Origin: Trema orientale
Lineage: Eukaryota; Streptophyta; Magnoliopsida; Rosales; Cannabaceae
Length of the DNA stretch: 64,000 nt
Assembly: GCA_002914845.1 (NCBI GenBank)
Contig: JXTC01000028.1
Coordinates: 1,487,231 to 1,551,230, forward strand
Direction of reading: 5' to 3'
Shown: one piece after another, positions 34,881-47,689 of the stretch
How positions within the stretch are numbered: the first letter of the stretch is position 1
Layout of the letters: each line of letters starts with the position of its first letter
The notes under the pieces: model-generated
What the model was told of the DNA's origin: nothing
Database searches by the model: none
What the model saw: only the letters and a program-made list of their open reading frames with translations
Program-made: the position numbers and the translations under genes

Positions 34881-36643
34881 CTCCCTCAAGTTAGTGCATA
34901 GATATCGCTTGTGCCCAATTTGTCCAAGAATTTCGAGAATATTCAATTTGAGACTAGTTTAGTGAGAATGTCAGCCAATTGAACTTCTGATCGAATCTCT
35001 GGTAATTCCAAAATCTTCTTTTCTAATTTCTCCGTGATAAAAAATCGGTCAACCTCGATATACTTTGTTCGATCATGATGAACTGAATTATGAGCCATGT
35101 CACGTGCGGACTTATTATCATAATATAATTGAATTGGTTTATTTGATGAATATCCCAAACCCTATAAAAGAAATTTAAGCCATAATCCTTCACAATTCCA
35201 AGTGTCATTCCTCCAAATTCTGCTTCTCCACTTGAGCGGGCAATAACATTCTACTTCTTGCACCTCCAAGTGACAAGATTATCACATATAAAGGTAAAAT
35301 ACCCTGACATATATCGCATATCATTCTTATCTCTGGCCCAGTCCGTATCTATGTATACATCTAGGGTTTGTTCCTCTGTTTTCTTAGATAATAAAATTTC
35401 CTTTCTTGGAGTTGACTTCAGATATCTCAAAATATGTACGACTGCATTTATATATTGTTTACCCGGATGATGCATAAATTGGCTGACAATACTCAATGTA
35501 TATGCAAGATCTGGTCTTGTGTGTGCTAAGTACATTAATCTGCCAACAAACCTCTGGTATCTCCCTTTGTCAACTAGGACTTGATCCGTTTCAACACGTA
35601 ATTTCAGGTCTTCTTCAATCGGTGTATCTGTTGGTTGATATACTAATATACCAATTTTTTCAAGTAGATTTAAAGCATATTTTCTTTGGGACAAGAAAAT
35701 ACTTTCACTGGATCGTGAAACTTCTATTCCAAGAAAGTACTTTAAAGTACCTAGATCTTTCATATTGTATTTCTAGACAAGTATTCTTGCAAAACCTTCC
35801 TTTCGTCTGGATTATTCCTTATTACTACCATGTCATCTATATAGACGATAGGTACAGTAATCTTCCCATTCTGTTTCTTTAAGAATAGGGTGTGATCTGA
35901 ATTGCTCTGTTGGTAACTGAATGCTTTTATAGATTTTGTGAATCTTCTAAACCAAGCTCTAGGAGATTGCTTCAGTCTATATAATGATTTCTTCAGCCTA
36001 GATACTTTCTGGCTTTGTTTCTTTATTACCATGCACCCTGGCGGGAGATCTATATAGACTTCTTCAGATAGTTCACTATAAAGGAATATGTTCTTCACAT
36101 CAAATTATTGTAAAGGCCGATCAAAATTTGCAGCTAAGGATAACAAGACTCAGATTGTGTTGATTTTGGCTATAGGTGCAAATGTTTTAGTGTAGTCAAT
36201 TCCATAAGTTTGGGCGTATCCTTTTGCCACCAATCTCGCCTTAAAATGTTAAATAGTACCATCAGCTTTGTATTTCACAGTAAAGATCCATCGACACGTA
36301 ACTGGTTTTTTTCCTGTGAGAAGGTCCATGAGCTCCCAAGTTTTGTTCTTCTGCAAGGAGGCCATCTCTTCATTCATCGCGACTTTTCATCTTGGATCAG
36401 TTAAGACTTCTTGTACATTGTTAGAAATTGATATAATAGATAATTGATTGATAAATGACTGATTTATTTTTGACAAGTGATGTGAAGATATATAATTGTT
36501 CATGGGATATCTAACTTTACTAGACAATTGAGGTTCATATGTTGGTTTTGGAATACCTCTGGTGAGACATTGTGATAACTATCTACTAGACAACTCAGGC
36601 ACTGTATAAGGAACATTCTTAGACAACGATTAGTTATAGTGTT
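34881..36643 (-). pseudogene. Copia B reverse transcriptase and RNase H, disrupted
   Basis: Reading downward from 36640: PELSSR and [13 protein letters not shown] (linker), [42 protein letters not shown], then VYIDLPPGCMV and LYRLKQSPRAWF. The catalytic box is YIDD (VYIDDMVVIR), where YVDD is usual. After a stop and frame change near 35762, MKDLGTLKYFLGIEVSR, GRLMYLAHTRPDLAYTLS and RNase H follow (VYIDTDWARDKNDMRYMSGY, LYYDNKSARDMAHN, LADILTKLVS). It matches Copia C closely in layout. Several stops are present. It lies next to the 3' LTR as expected. Confidence 0.85.
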
Positions 36644-37207
36644 AAGAGAGGGAAGCTGTATTACTTGGACTTAGAATTACAAACTTCTAGTAGATTACAA
36701 CAAGCCTTGACAGTACAGAGTACTCATTCATCAAAAAGAAAACTAAGATCTCGCTTTGGCATCACTGCTTGGGACATGCCTCATTTGGTTATTTGAAAAA
36801 GTTGTTTCCTAGTTTAATCACAAATTTAGATATTTCTATTTTAAAATATGATATGTGTAAACTTACAAAAAGCTATTGCACTTCATTTCCTTTGGTTTTC
36901 AATGAAAGTCCAGTTCTTTTTATGGTTATTCACTCTGATATTTGGGGACCATCCAAAGTTCCCATATTGGGAGGGTCCCGTTGGTTTGTTACTTTTATAG
37001 ATGACTGTACTCAGATAACTTGGTTGTATTTGATGAAATCCAAATCGGAAGTTATATTGCTATTTCAGAAATTTTATGCCACTATTTGTACATAGTATAA
37101 TGCTCGAATACAAGTGTTACGAAGCGATTATGGTGGGGAATACCATAGTTCTTAACTTTAAAATTTTTTGAACTCTTATGACTCCATTCGTCAAATAGGT
37201 TGTCAAG
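36644..37207 (+). pseudogene. Copia B integrase, 5' part, in inverted orientation
   Basis: On the plus strand, opposite to the neighbouring RT, appear the pre-integrase domain (YSFIKKKTKIS, WHHCLGHASFGYLKKLFPS) and the integrase core start (HSDIWGPSKVP, WFVTFIDDCTQITWLYLMKSK, VLRSDYGGEYHSS). The first two catalytic Asp are visible in HSDIWG and LRSDYGG. The frame is cut at 37207 by the CACTA transposon and resumes at 46020. Stops occur near 37096 and 37155. Confidence 0.85.
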
Positions 37208-37580
37208 CACTACAACAAAAAAGGCCTTTCAAGGTGCTTTTTGAGTGCCTTGAAAGGCCTTTCACGGCGCCCCAAAAAGCGCCTTGGTTCTGAGTGCCGT
37301 AATAGACCCCAGATACCAAGGCGCCTCGCAGGCACCGTGGAAGGCACAGTGGAGGACTTTCCACGGCGCCTGTTATCTCAGGATACCAAGGCGCCGGAGA
37401 TACCAAGGCGCCTAACAGGCGCCGTGGAAAGTCCTCCACTGTGCCTTTCACGGTGCTTGTGAGGCGCCTTGGTATCGTAAATACCAAGGTGCTTAAAAAG
37501 CACCTTGGTAGGTCTTTCTGAGCTTTACCAGGTACCTTTGACGTTATTTTTCAAGGCACTCTATAAGCACCGTGGTATAT
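37208..37580. repeat. CACTA left subterminal region with long near-perfect hairpin
   Basis: Three stem-loops lie in a row. The first is at 37224-37262 (GGCCTTTCAAGG with CCTTGAAAGGCC). The large one has 64-bp arms, 37312-37375 and 37413-37476, of which the inner 33 bp match perfectly and the outer 31 bp have three C/T differences, with a 37-base loop. The third is near 37482-37510 (ACCAAGGTGCTT with AAGCACCTTGGT). The repeated unit is GATACCAAGGCGCC in both orientations. Such motifs are where TNPA-type proteins bind in En/Spm; that role here is inferred. Confidence 0.8.
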
Positions 37581-37848
37581 ATTTTTAGGAGGTATTTTTA
37601 ATATATTTGTCTATATTACCCCCTAAAATTTTATAAATATAATCCAAATCTATTACATATACCAAATATTTCAAATAAAATAGAGTATAAATATAAATTT
37701 ATATATTAACTTTAAATTAACATAATAACTTGATCATGATCATATCCATATAGTCTATAAACTAAGTATATATATACATTAGTTTTCTAAGCCAAACTAA
37801 CATGATCATCAAAGACTACATAGTTTAAATGAACAAAGATTAAGAACC

Positions 37849-40800
37849 TCAAATGAGAAATTGTATTAGTTCTTCGACTCACTCTTCAAGAAGTCTGTTG
37901 ATATCATCCTTTGTATAGAAATTTTGTCCATTAAACTACAAAATCAAATACCTTATTTGTTAGAAAGTAATCAATCAAACTCTAAATTAGAAGAGAACTA
38001 ATAAAATATACAGTTACATACCATTGTAGTAAATGATTTAACATTGGCTTGTTCAATGACTTCTCTCATAAATTTACGTATGTAGAATCCGCACTCAACA
38101 CTTGTCGGTTATCTTGGGCACTATATATAAGCATAAAGTAAACATAAGTAATTTTAATTAATCTTCCACCCAACAAGTGTTATTAATTCAAGTTTAGTAC
38201 CTTTATTAACTTATAAATCGGACCACTTAGTCTTCTTTTCTTCCTTTTTTCTACATTATATATGTTGAATGCACTTTGAATTAAAAACACGCAAACACAA
38301 GAATAAAAGATTAGTAATAGCAACCCTAACTAAAAATACTATAAGAAACTAAACTATAACAAAATAACTATAAGAGAACTTACTCGATCATTGTTAAACC
38401 AATTTCCTCACGGAGAGCTAAGCCGAGAGGATCTAGAAACCATGCATAATCTTTAAGAGGATAAATGATAAGCAATATCCAATGTTCCCTACTCATAAAA
38501 TTGATGATAAAGATTATTAATAATGTAACAATTAACTTCATATCCAAAGTAATTAATATGATACTTTTTTAAGTTTAAAATCTTACCTATGATTTCAAGG
38601 TGTAATTAGAAATTAATATTCATTCTCCATGGATAACATCCGGGTTGCTAAACTTATAGCACGATTCTTACGTGGACTATCGTCTGTAGCAACTGCACTA
38701 GGATCCATGAACATATACCTATCTTGATAGCTATATTGGTTCACTAAATGGTGTAAACGCCTACAAGTGCACAATGCAATGTGAATCAAGTGTTGTATTA
38801 GATAATTACCAACTATGGATACATATATGTATATGAAGTACTATATATATGAAAAAAAATAAACTTCTTACCTTATGTATAATGTAATAGGCATGGCCCC
38901 AATCTTTTGTAATGTGCAAAACTCAATTATGTCTTCTTTGAATATGGGCAAACGAAAATCTTCTCCAAATACTTCTTCATCAAAGGGAATATGAACAATA
39001 ACACCTTCATCTGCTCCTTGAATGGTATTCAATAGTAATCTTATGGAAGCTAGTGTACTATCAATTCTAAACTGTATTTGTGTAACAGATTCCGCTTTCT
39101 TTCTTTGTGGATGTACTCTTTCTTGTGTTTGAGGTGGCTGTAGTTGTGAAGACTTATTATTTCACGTTTGATGCCTATTTATGTCATTAAACTCCTAAAA
39201 TCCAAATAAATGATGAAATGTTAACAACCAAGTCAATAATTCACATTAGAATTAAATAAAGGATGAATTTATTTGGAAAAAGTGTGTGCGTACCAAATTA
39301 TCTTCAAAGATGACAAGCATCTTCGGCCATGCAAGATGTGATCCAAGTGCGTCACCTACCAACTTTGCATCATCATCTGGATTTGGATTAGGAATTAGGG
39401 CTGTAGCATCAAGAACAACCTCTACTGATACACGAAAATTATGCTCCCCTAATTCTCTGCCATGAATAATAGTTGATGAGGTTGACTCTTGTACATGTCC
39501 TAAAGCAACTATGTTATCACGAGACCCCACTGTAAGCTTGCATGGTCAGTTCTACAATATAGAAAATCAAACACAATTTATAAATATAAGTAATTAATAA
39601 ATAAATAAGAAAGACACTCATGTGAATATACTTTTTTGAGTTGTGAAGATGTTCCTACAGCCACCATTGGATCTACATGTATCTCTTGTGGTTGCACTTC
39701 TTTCCTTTGAATTTCTGGCCGTGAAGGAGTTGTATTAGAACCACCAATATTACTTTGTTATCCTACTTGAATCTTAGCAATTTTTACTTTGAACCGTTCT
39801 TCTTGTTCTTTAAGCATTTGTTGCATCTTGCGTGTTTGTTCATCTTGCCATTGTTTCAAATCAAATGATTGTTGCTTCTTTGTTGGAGCAGGTTGATGAA
39901 AATATTGTATGTGGCTAACATGAAATCCCATTCTCCGTACACGTTCAGAATATTCAGGAGTGCCTAAGGCCATTATTAAGATATCATTAGAACCATCTAT
40001 CTTGAGATTTCCGTCCTGGAACTGTTGAGTATAATCTTCCTACAAAACATATACATAATTTGAACATTAGACTATGCTATATTTTTAACAAAATTACAAA
40101 ATAATAAAATCAATATGTTGTAATGAGTAACTTACAATTCTATCAACTATCACTTTGATTTCCTCAGTACGGCCTCCTTTTTTAGGAACATGTCCTCTAC
40201 TCCATAGTTCGGATCTATCAATACCACATCGGCCCTCCTCTTTTTCAATCTTCGATTCTAATCCAGCATAACCCAAGCGAGATATACGATGTGGATATTT
40301 GTTTTGCATTGCTATTTCCTGTTGTACTTTTCGAGCTTCCTCCCATTCTGCACCTAGTATTTTCTTAACAAACTCATCCCAAACTTTAGGTTCAATCCAC
40401 GGTGCATATGATATTGGAGGGCGCTCTAATAACTCTGGATAAGTATGTCTATACTCATAAATCAGTTCAGTTGTAATCCTAAACTTAAAATCTCTCCACA
40501 TTTTCCCACAACTTTTTAAAGTTTCTTTTTTTGCTTTGTAATCCAATACAAATGTTTCCTACAATGTAAAAGAAATAATGTTAATACTAAATATATATTC
40601 TAATAAATATGAAATAGAAAGATTCAAGTTCATACCAATATTATATGCCAAAACTCATCTTTTAGGTCCTTTGGTATAAGCGTCCAGTTATCAATATTGA
40701 TTCGGATCTTGCGACGAACCATAAGACCACAAAAGCTCGCCAAATGTTTACCTTCATCTCCAGTTGGTTATCCCCATTTATTGTATAAGACAACTTCTTT

Positions 40801-40932
40801 TTTGTTATCAATTCATTTTTTAATTGACTCCTTCATTTGAGTTGATCCTCTTGGTTTCTTTTTGTGTGCTCTTTCACCTTGACTTTGTGATGGTGTAAAT
40901 TAATAAATATCATATTCACCTTCATTTTCCAT
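37849..40932 (-). pseudogene. CACTA TNPA-type gene: Transposase_24 (Ptta/En/Spm) domain fused to ULP1-like C48 protease
   Basis: From the ATG at 40932: PTGDEGKHLASFCGLMVRRK, then a probable intron (about 40642 to 40561), then YKAKKETLKSCGKMWRDFKF and PISYAPWIEPKVWDEFV (Transposase_24 family). The usual ALGTPEYSERVRRMGF, a glutamine/lysine-rich coiled coil (39750-39970), and GSRDNIVALG...SHLAWPKMLV follow. The C-terminal part resembles a ULP1/SENP cysteine protease: REHWILLIIYP (His, about 38480), YAWFLDPLG (Asp, about 38430) and VECGFYIRKFM (Cys, about 38090). Exons are separated by AT-rich introns. Stops interrupt it, including TGA for Trp in the final exon (about 37880). Fusion of the two domains is known in plant CACTA elements. 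Confidence 0.75.
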
Positions 40933-41024
40933 TTCAATAATTACCTGTTAAATAATAAGACCATAAATGTAGATGAAAAATAAAGATTAAAAATACTAAG
41001 CATGTAAACATAAGAGATAATATA

Positions 41025-44000
41025 TTAAAAAAAATGAAATATCAATCGATAAAGATATAAAAACATAACAGAAAGATATAACTTATTTGATTTGTACCTT
41101 TTTGGTATCTTTCTTTGATTATCAATCCAAATACCTTCACAATCATCTCGTAAACATGTAACATCACCTTTATTAATATTTTCTATCAAAGACTCCATCG
41201 AAATTCTTTTTGAGAATGTTTCATGAGCAACAAGTATTTTGTTCTCATCTTTAACTCCTAAATTTTGATATTCTTTCGGTTTTGTTGCAAGAACAATTGA
41301 CCATCGAGTATCAAGTGGATCATTGATGTAAAATACTTGTTTTGCTTGTATTGCCATTATAAATGGATCATTCTTGTGACCTATCCGGTTTAGATCAACT
41401 AAAGTGAAGCCTAACTCATCTTCTCTAACCCTATAGTTACTCTCCACCTATTGACACATAAACACCGGCAACCGAAATGTAACAAAATCAAACTCCCAAA
41501 TTTTCTCGATAATGCCATAGTACCCAATATCACCCTCTATTGGGTTTTTATCCTTGGAACTTGAAAATTATATAGTTTTTGCAACAATACTTACCCCACT
41601 ATTTTGGGTTGTTCTTATATTATCGCGGTCCCTTGTGCTAAAATGAACACTATTAACTTGATAAGCTTGATATTTAATTACATCCAATGATGATCCACGT
41701 GATATCCATTTCAATGTATCAGATACATTGTGTGTTGCCTTGTTCATTTCGCCTACAATCTATTCAACATGCAAAATTAACAATTAGAAAACCCAACATA
41801 TTACTACTCATGCTCTAAAATAGGAAAAAAATAAAATAAAACTATTAATTGTAACAAGTAATTGGAATTACCTGTTCATGAATCCAACTAATAAAAGTTC
41901 GATGATGTTCATCATGGATCTACTTCTCTCTTTTTGATTTCATTGGGAATTGTGCTTTAATCCAATTTATATGTTCCTTTCAATAAATCATCCCCAAAGT
42001 AAACTATTATTATTAAAGAATTCAACATTCAATCAATGAAAATCTAATTCACAATAAAACTTACTCGATGAAAGATTGGACTTCAGCTAAATTTTTTAAC
42101 ACAGTACGATATGCTTAGTCTAGTTGTTCTCGTTTAACTGTACACACGCCACAACTAATTACGCTTTTTTTAACAATTAAATATATAGATACTCTGATAG
42201 CTTCTATATTTTCCAAATACTCAGAACAAAACTCAACAGCTTCTTCTGCGATATAACACTCTACAATGCATCCTTCTGGCCAGTTTCGATTTCTAACATA
42301 TCCTTTTAGAATTTTCATGTATCTCTCAAATGGATATATCCATCTCAAATAAACAGGCCCACATAACTTCACTTCTTTAACCAAATATACAGTAAGATGT
42401 ATTATTATATCAAAGAAACTAGGAGGAAAAAACTGCTCGAACATGCACAATCTTACAACAACTTCATGTTATAGTTCGTCTAACTTGGATACATCGACCA
42501 CCTTAGAACAAATTCTATTAAAAAATAAGAATAATCTGGTGATTTCATATCGAACATTTTTAGGTAATACGAACCTGATCGCTATAGGTAGCAGATGTTG
42601 TATTAGTGTATGACAATCATGAGATTTAAGTCCAACTAGTTTCAAATTGTTCATATCTACTAATGTTCTAATGTTAGAAGAATAGCCTTCAGGAACCTTC
42701 ACATTAAATAAAGATTGACACAATTGATATTTTTCTTCCTTTTTCAATGTGAAGTAAGCAGGAGGTAAATATGTTCGCTTCTCCCCCACTCTAGGAGCTA
42801 ACTCTTTTCGAACACCCATGTCAACAAGATCCATACAGGAACCAATTCTATCCTTATTCTTCCCTGGAATATTTAATAAAGTTCCAATTATATTATCACA
42901 TATGTTCTTCTCAATATGCATGACATCTAAGTTATGCCTCATAAGTAGATGTTGCCAATACTCCAACTCAAAGAATATAGATTTCTTCTTCCATCAACTC
43001 TTTGGGTTTTGACAACCTTCACATTACTGCGTCTTTTTCTTTTCTTATTGCTATCACTTATTTTAACCTTTCCAAGCCTAAATTCGAGCATAGAGACTGT
43101 TTCTAGTATCTCTGTCCCAGTTAAAGGTTGTGGTGCCAATTCAAATTCTTGAGAACCATTAAATGCTTTTTTCCAATTTCTGTATATATGTTTGCGAGGT
43201 AAAAACCTTCAATGGCCTATATAACTCAATTTTCTAGCATGTGTTAAGAACTGATAACTTGCTTTCTCATCACAAATAGGACATACTTTATATCTTTTAG
43301 TGGAAAACCCAGACAAATTTCCATAAGCAGGAAAGTCATTGATTGTCCATAGTAACACAGCCTTGAGAGTAAAATCTTCATCCTTATATGCATCATAGGC
43401 TTTCACACCATCATTCCACAAACTATTCAAGTCATCAATCAACGGAGCTAAATATACATCAATGTCGTTACCAAGTTGTTTAGGTCCCGATATTAACATT
43501 GTAAGAAGTGTAAACTTTCTTTTCATACACAATCATAGAGGAAGATTATAAATTACAAGCATTACAGGCCAACAACTGTATTTGCTACTTAGAGTTGTAT
43601 GAGGATTAATACTATCCGCAGATAGACCAAGATGAAGATTTCTTGGATCACTTCTAAAAGTAGGCCTTTTATAATCTATTGTTTTTCAAGCCGGTGAATC
43701 GGCTAGATGTCTAAGTTTACATCTTCTATCCTCTCATTCACATGCAATATTAGATCTTTAGCACGCTCATGATTTCGGAATAGATGGGTAAAATGAGGAA
43801 TTGGAGGAATATACCACAAAACCTTAGCAGGGGTTCTAACTTTTACCTCTTCAGAATTCTTATTCTGTTGCCACCTAGGCTCACCACATACTGGACAAGA
43901 AATTACATCTTTAAATTTCTTTCGATATAAAATATAATCATTTGGGCAAGCGTGAATTTTCTCATATTGCATACCCAATGAGCATAAAGTCTTTTTGGCC

Positions 44001-44545
44001 TCATAAAAGGAAGGTGGCATCTCATTATCATCTGGCAACATCTCTCTTAGTAAAGCTAACAAGTCTGAAAAACTCTTATCACTCTATCCATGTCTTGCTT
44101 TCAAATTATACAATTTCAATAGTGCAGATAACTTTGTAAATTTTGTAGAACCCTGATAGATCGGTTTCTCAGCATCATTAAGTAATGATTGAAATTTAAT
44201 AGGATCTATATCTGTTTCATAATGTGCATCATCAATCATTTTAAAAAGATCATCACTTAAATCTAACTCATAATCATCTCTTATACTCCTTTTTGATGAA
44301 AATCCAGTAATTGAAATCTTTTCACCATGCCAAATCCATTTCTTATAACTTTGATCTATTCCATTGAAATATAGGTGTTCTTTTATCATTTTAACACCCA
44401 TATTTTGTAAATTCCCACATTTAATATATGGGCACGGAATTGAATTGGAATCTTTAACATTTTCAATAGCAAACTCCAAAAACCTATCAACTCCCTTTCT
44501 ATACTCGGTCGATAATCTATCCGCCAACATTCATTCCTTATCCAT
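41025..44545 (-). pseudogene. CACTA TNP2-type transposase (Transpos_assoc, Transposase_21, DUF4218, DUF4216), disrupted
   Basis: The start is ATG at 44545 (MDKE), then a TGA stop where Trp is expected. The transposase-associated zinc domain follows (LSTEYRKGVDRFLEFAIEN, CPYIKCGN). After a TAG stop at 44084-44086 (expected Trp) come SDKSFSDLLALLREMLPD and the TNP2 zinc motif CPVCGEPRWQ. The catalytic core is split by frameshifts: LSADSINPH (43600 area), GPKQLGNDIDVYLAPLIDDL, DFPAYGNLSG and CPICDEKA, then NLDVMHIEKNICDNIIGTLLN. DUF4218 (FPPSFFDIIIHLTVYLVKEV, YPFERYMKILKGYVRN) and DUF4216 (DPFIMAIQAKQVFYINDPLD) close it. This would be the DDE/D-type enzyme that cuts the element ends. Confidence 0.88.
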
Positions 44546-44559
44546 TCTATGCATAGTTG

Positions 44560-45750
44560 AAAAAAAAAACAAAAAAAAAAAAACTCTTATCAGCTAATAT
44601 AAAAAACTAACTAAATTGAGTACCATAAAAAATTGCACATAATCTCCTCTATTTCTAGCATTAACCAATTGAGTAACTAAAATACCAATTATACATTACC
44701 ACTTATTTCAAATTATTCTCATATTTCTAAGTATTACCAAATTGAGAACTTAATTTATTTCTTAAATAGTCTCTTTTGTTATAAACAAGTTGCCAATCAA
44801 CTAAATATAACATATGACAAAATAACATCAACACAAATAATAAACTCAAGCAATCTCACACAATTATAACATCATTAACGTACAATTTCCTATATGATAT
44901 CATATCTCATCTACTTTAAACTTTCCAAAATAATAAGAAAAAACTAATGTTGAAAGTGACATAAGTTAATAAAAGAAAAAATTTGAGAAAACATATCTCA
45001 ATTTGCTCAATTTGCTAATTTATAAGTAAGCAAAGTACTCCAACTTCTACTAAAACTTATACACATAAATGTTAAATAAAATTCAATATCTATAATCCAC
45101 AACACTTTAAAATTGAAAATTCATATATTTGAAATAAGTACATATGCGAACTAAGAAGTTTAACAAATATAAATTGAAATAGAATTATACAACAACAATG
45201 TATATCCAACAAATAAAAAAATTTAAAATTTATGATCTCAAGTTAACTTACTTTCACACTATCTAAAACATAAAATTGGCAAATTGATATAACACCTTCA
45301 ATTTGAAATTTTTCTCACTTAAATGAACTCACAATTCACTTAAAATAAATAAAAATAAATTGGGTATATCAATACCTAAAATTAACAAAAGAATAAATTA
45401 TAAAACCATAAATTTGGATTAATTCGTACAAAAATAGTAAAACATAGCCAAAACTATGATATCTAGTAAATAAATAGTCTAGCTAAAACTTAAAAGAGCC
45501 AAGATTATCAATGCATGGTCAAGAAATTCACATTTCATAAATTAGGGTTCTAAATTCAAACTCTCTCAAATATAACCTAAAACATGAAATTTATACAAAA
45601 TAATTGATCAATATCATAGTTAAAACAATAGGTATTCTAATTTTAGTGATAAAAATGAGTTTAAGAGCTTAGATTTACCTTGTTTGCCAGCAAAAATGGT
45701 GAAAATGGGAGAATGGGGAATGCTTGCCGCGGCTGGAGGAGAAAAGTGGT
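44560..45750 (-). promoter_or_regulatory. CACTA 5' non-coding region upstream of TNP2
   Basis: About 1.2 kb of very AT-rich sequence lies between the TNP2 start and the right subterminal repeats. It has no coding frame. As in other CACTA elements it should hold the promoter and 5' leader introns, but no specific site can be named. Confidence 0.4.
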
Positions 45751-46016
45751 AAAAATCTGATGACGCCCACGATTCTGAGGGTTTGGGCCCTTATATAATG
45801 GGCCCTAACACGGCGCTTCATGGGCGCCCTAAAAGGCCTATCACGACGCCTACTGGGCACCGTCTTATTGCGATATAACGGTGCCTATAGGGCGCCGTTA
45901 TCTTTCAGTTACCACGGTGCCTTTTAGGCGCCGTGGTTCTGTGCTGTTTATTACTGCGCCTCTCCTATCACGGCGCGTCCGTACACGTGTCGTGGTAGGC
46001 TAAATTTTTAGTAGTG
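45751..46016. repeat. CACTA right subterminal repeat region
   Basis: GC-rich compared with the adjoining DNA. It contains GGGCGCC, ACGGCGCGTCC, ACGGTGCC and AGGCGCCGTGG phrases in both orientations, matching the motif set of the left end. It ends at the terminal inverted repeat (46016). Confidence 0.75.
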
Positions 46017-47689
46017 AAGATACACCTCAACAGAATAGTGTGGCCAAATGCTTGTGCTACTGGAGCGAAGCCCTTCTTTCTGTAACATATCTCATCAACT
46101 GTGTTCCATCTCATATGATCAACTTCAAAACACCATTCTAGACACTTATAAAAGCTATTGTTGCTCTCATAATCCCAAACCTACCCCCTCATGTCTTCGG
46201 TTGTGTTGGCTACGTTCATCTTCACAAATACCAGCACAGTAAGTTAATGCCTTGGGCCTTTAAATGTGTCTTTGTTAGGTATACTGGTCTTAAAAAAGGA
46301 TACAGATGCTATCATCCTCCTACTAGGTACATGTTTATCATTATGAATGTTGTCTTTTATGAAGATACTATGTCTTTATCTAAGTCTGAATTTTAGGGGG
46401 AATATCTTGAGGAAATTCAGACTCTTGTATATAACCTTGAGGAAGATGTCGTGGAAGTATCTAATCAAAATATAGGTAATTTGGATCATAGTGGTCAAAC
46501 TTTAGATGTGAATGGTGATACCCTACACAGCAACACAACAAGTATAGAAGTAGATAGGTTGGATTCTATTGGTCAAAACTTGGATCTGAGTAGGAATGAG
46601 TACTCAGAAAGATTGGAAACTTTTGAGACCGAGACCGAGCTTGAGTCTCTCCCAATCGATATACCAAACCAATCGTTGTCTGAGAATATTTCTTATACAG
46701 TGCCTGAGTTGTCTAGGAGATAGTTACCACAACGTCTCACCCGAGGTATTCCAAAACCAACATATGACTCTTAATTGTATAGTAAAGTTAGATATCTCAT
46801 AAACAATTATATGTCTACATGTCGCTTGTCAAAAATAAATCAATTATTTATCAATCAATTATCTATTGTATCAATTCTTAATAGTGTGTAGGAAGCCTTA
46901 ACTGATCCTAGATGGAAAGCTGAGATGAATAAAGTGATGGCCTCCTTGCAGAAGAACCAAACTTAGGAGCTCGTGGACCTTCCGATAGGAAAAAAACTAG
47001 TTGGGTGTCGATGGATCTTTACTGTGAAATACAAAGCCAATGGTACGATCAAAAATTTTAAGGCGAGATGGTGGGGAAATGATACACCCAAACTTATGGA
47101 ATTGACTATATTGAAATATTTGCACCTGTAGCCAAAATCAACACAATCTGGGTCTTGTTATCTTTAGTTGCAAATTTTGATTAGCCTTTATAACAATTTG
47201 ATGTAAAGAATGCATTCTTACATGGTAAACTATCTAAAGAAATCTACATGAATCTCCCACCAGGGTGTATGGTGACAAAGAAACAAAGCCGGAAGATATG
47301 CAGGCTGAAAAAATCATTATATGGATTGAAACAATCTCCTAGAGCTTGGTTTAGAAGATTCACAAAATCTGTGATAGCCTTCGGTTATCAATAGAGCAAT
47401 TCAGATCACATCCTATTCTTAAAGAAACAGAATAGGAAAATTATTGTGCTCATCATTTATGTAGATGACATGGTAGTAACAGGGAATGATCCAGATGAAA
47501 GGAAGGTTTTGCAAGAATACTTATGTAGATAATTCGATATGGAAAATCTAGGTGCCTTAAAGTACTTTCTTGGAATAGAAATGTCACGATCCAATGAAGG
47601 CATTTTCTTGTCCCAAAAGAAATGTTTCTTAGATCTTCTTGAAGAAATTGGTACGTCAGCATATTAACCAGCAGACACACCGATTGAAG
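46017..47689 (+). pseudogene. Copia B integrase C-part and reverse transcriptase, inverted orientation, disrupted
   Basis: This continues the integrase cut by the CACTA: TPQQNSVAK, LLSVTYLINCVPSHMI, HVFGCVGYVH, FVRYTGLKKGYRCYHPPTR. The acidic linker (TETELESLPIDIPNQSL, YTVPELSRR) and RT follow (LTDPRWKAEMNKVMASLQKNQT, then a TAG stop for Trp; GCRWIFTVKYKANGTI; a YVDD box within FYVDDMVV-like sequence near 47456). It ends at about 47689 within the DTPIEED motif, where minus-oriented leader begins. The NGVAER signature that carries the integrase Glu is altered (NSVAKC). It duplicates, in opposite orientation, the RT at 34881-36643. Confidence 0.82.

Larger units (their letters stand above)
37208..46016 (-). 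mobile_element. CACTA (En/Spm) transposon, 8809 bp, full-length with AAG target duplication
   Basis: The left end is CACTACAACAAAAAAGGCC and the reverse complement of the right end is CACTACTAAAAATTTAGCC. Direct AAG flanks it on both sides (37205-37207 and 46017-46019). Removing the element and one AAG restores the host Copia B integrase reading through GCQ to DTPQQN. Subterminal regions at both ends carry repeated AAGGCGCC/GGCGCCGTGG motifs in both orientations. Inside, on the minus strand, are a TNP2-type transposase region (41025-44545) and a TNPA-ULP1 type region (37849-40932). Both are broken by stops, so it cannot move on its own. Confidence 0.92.
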
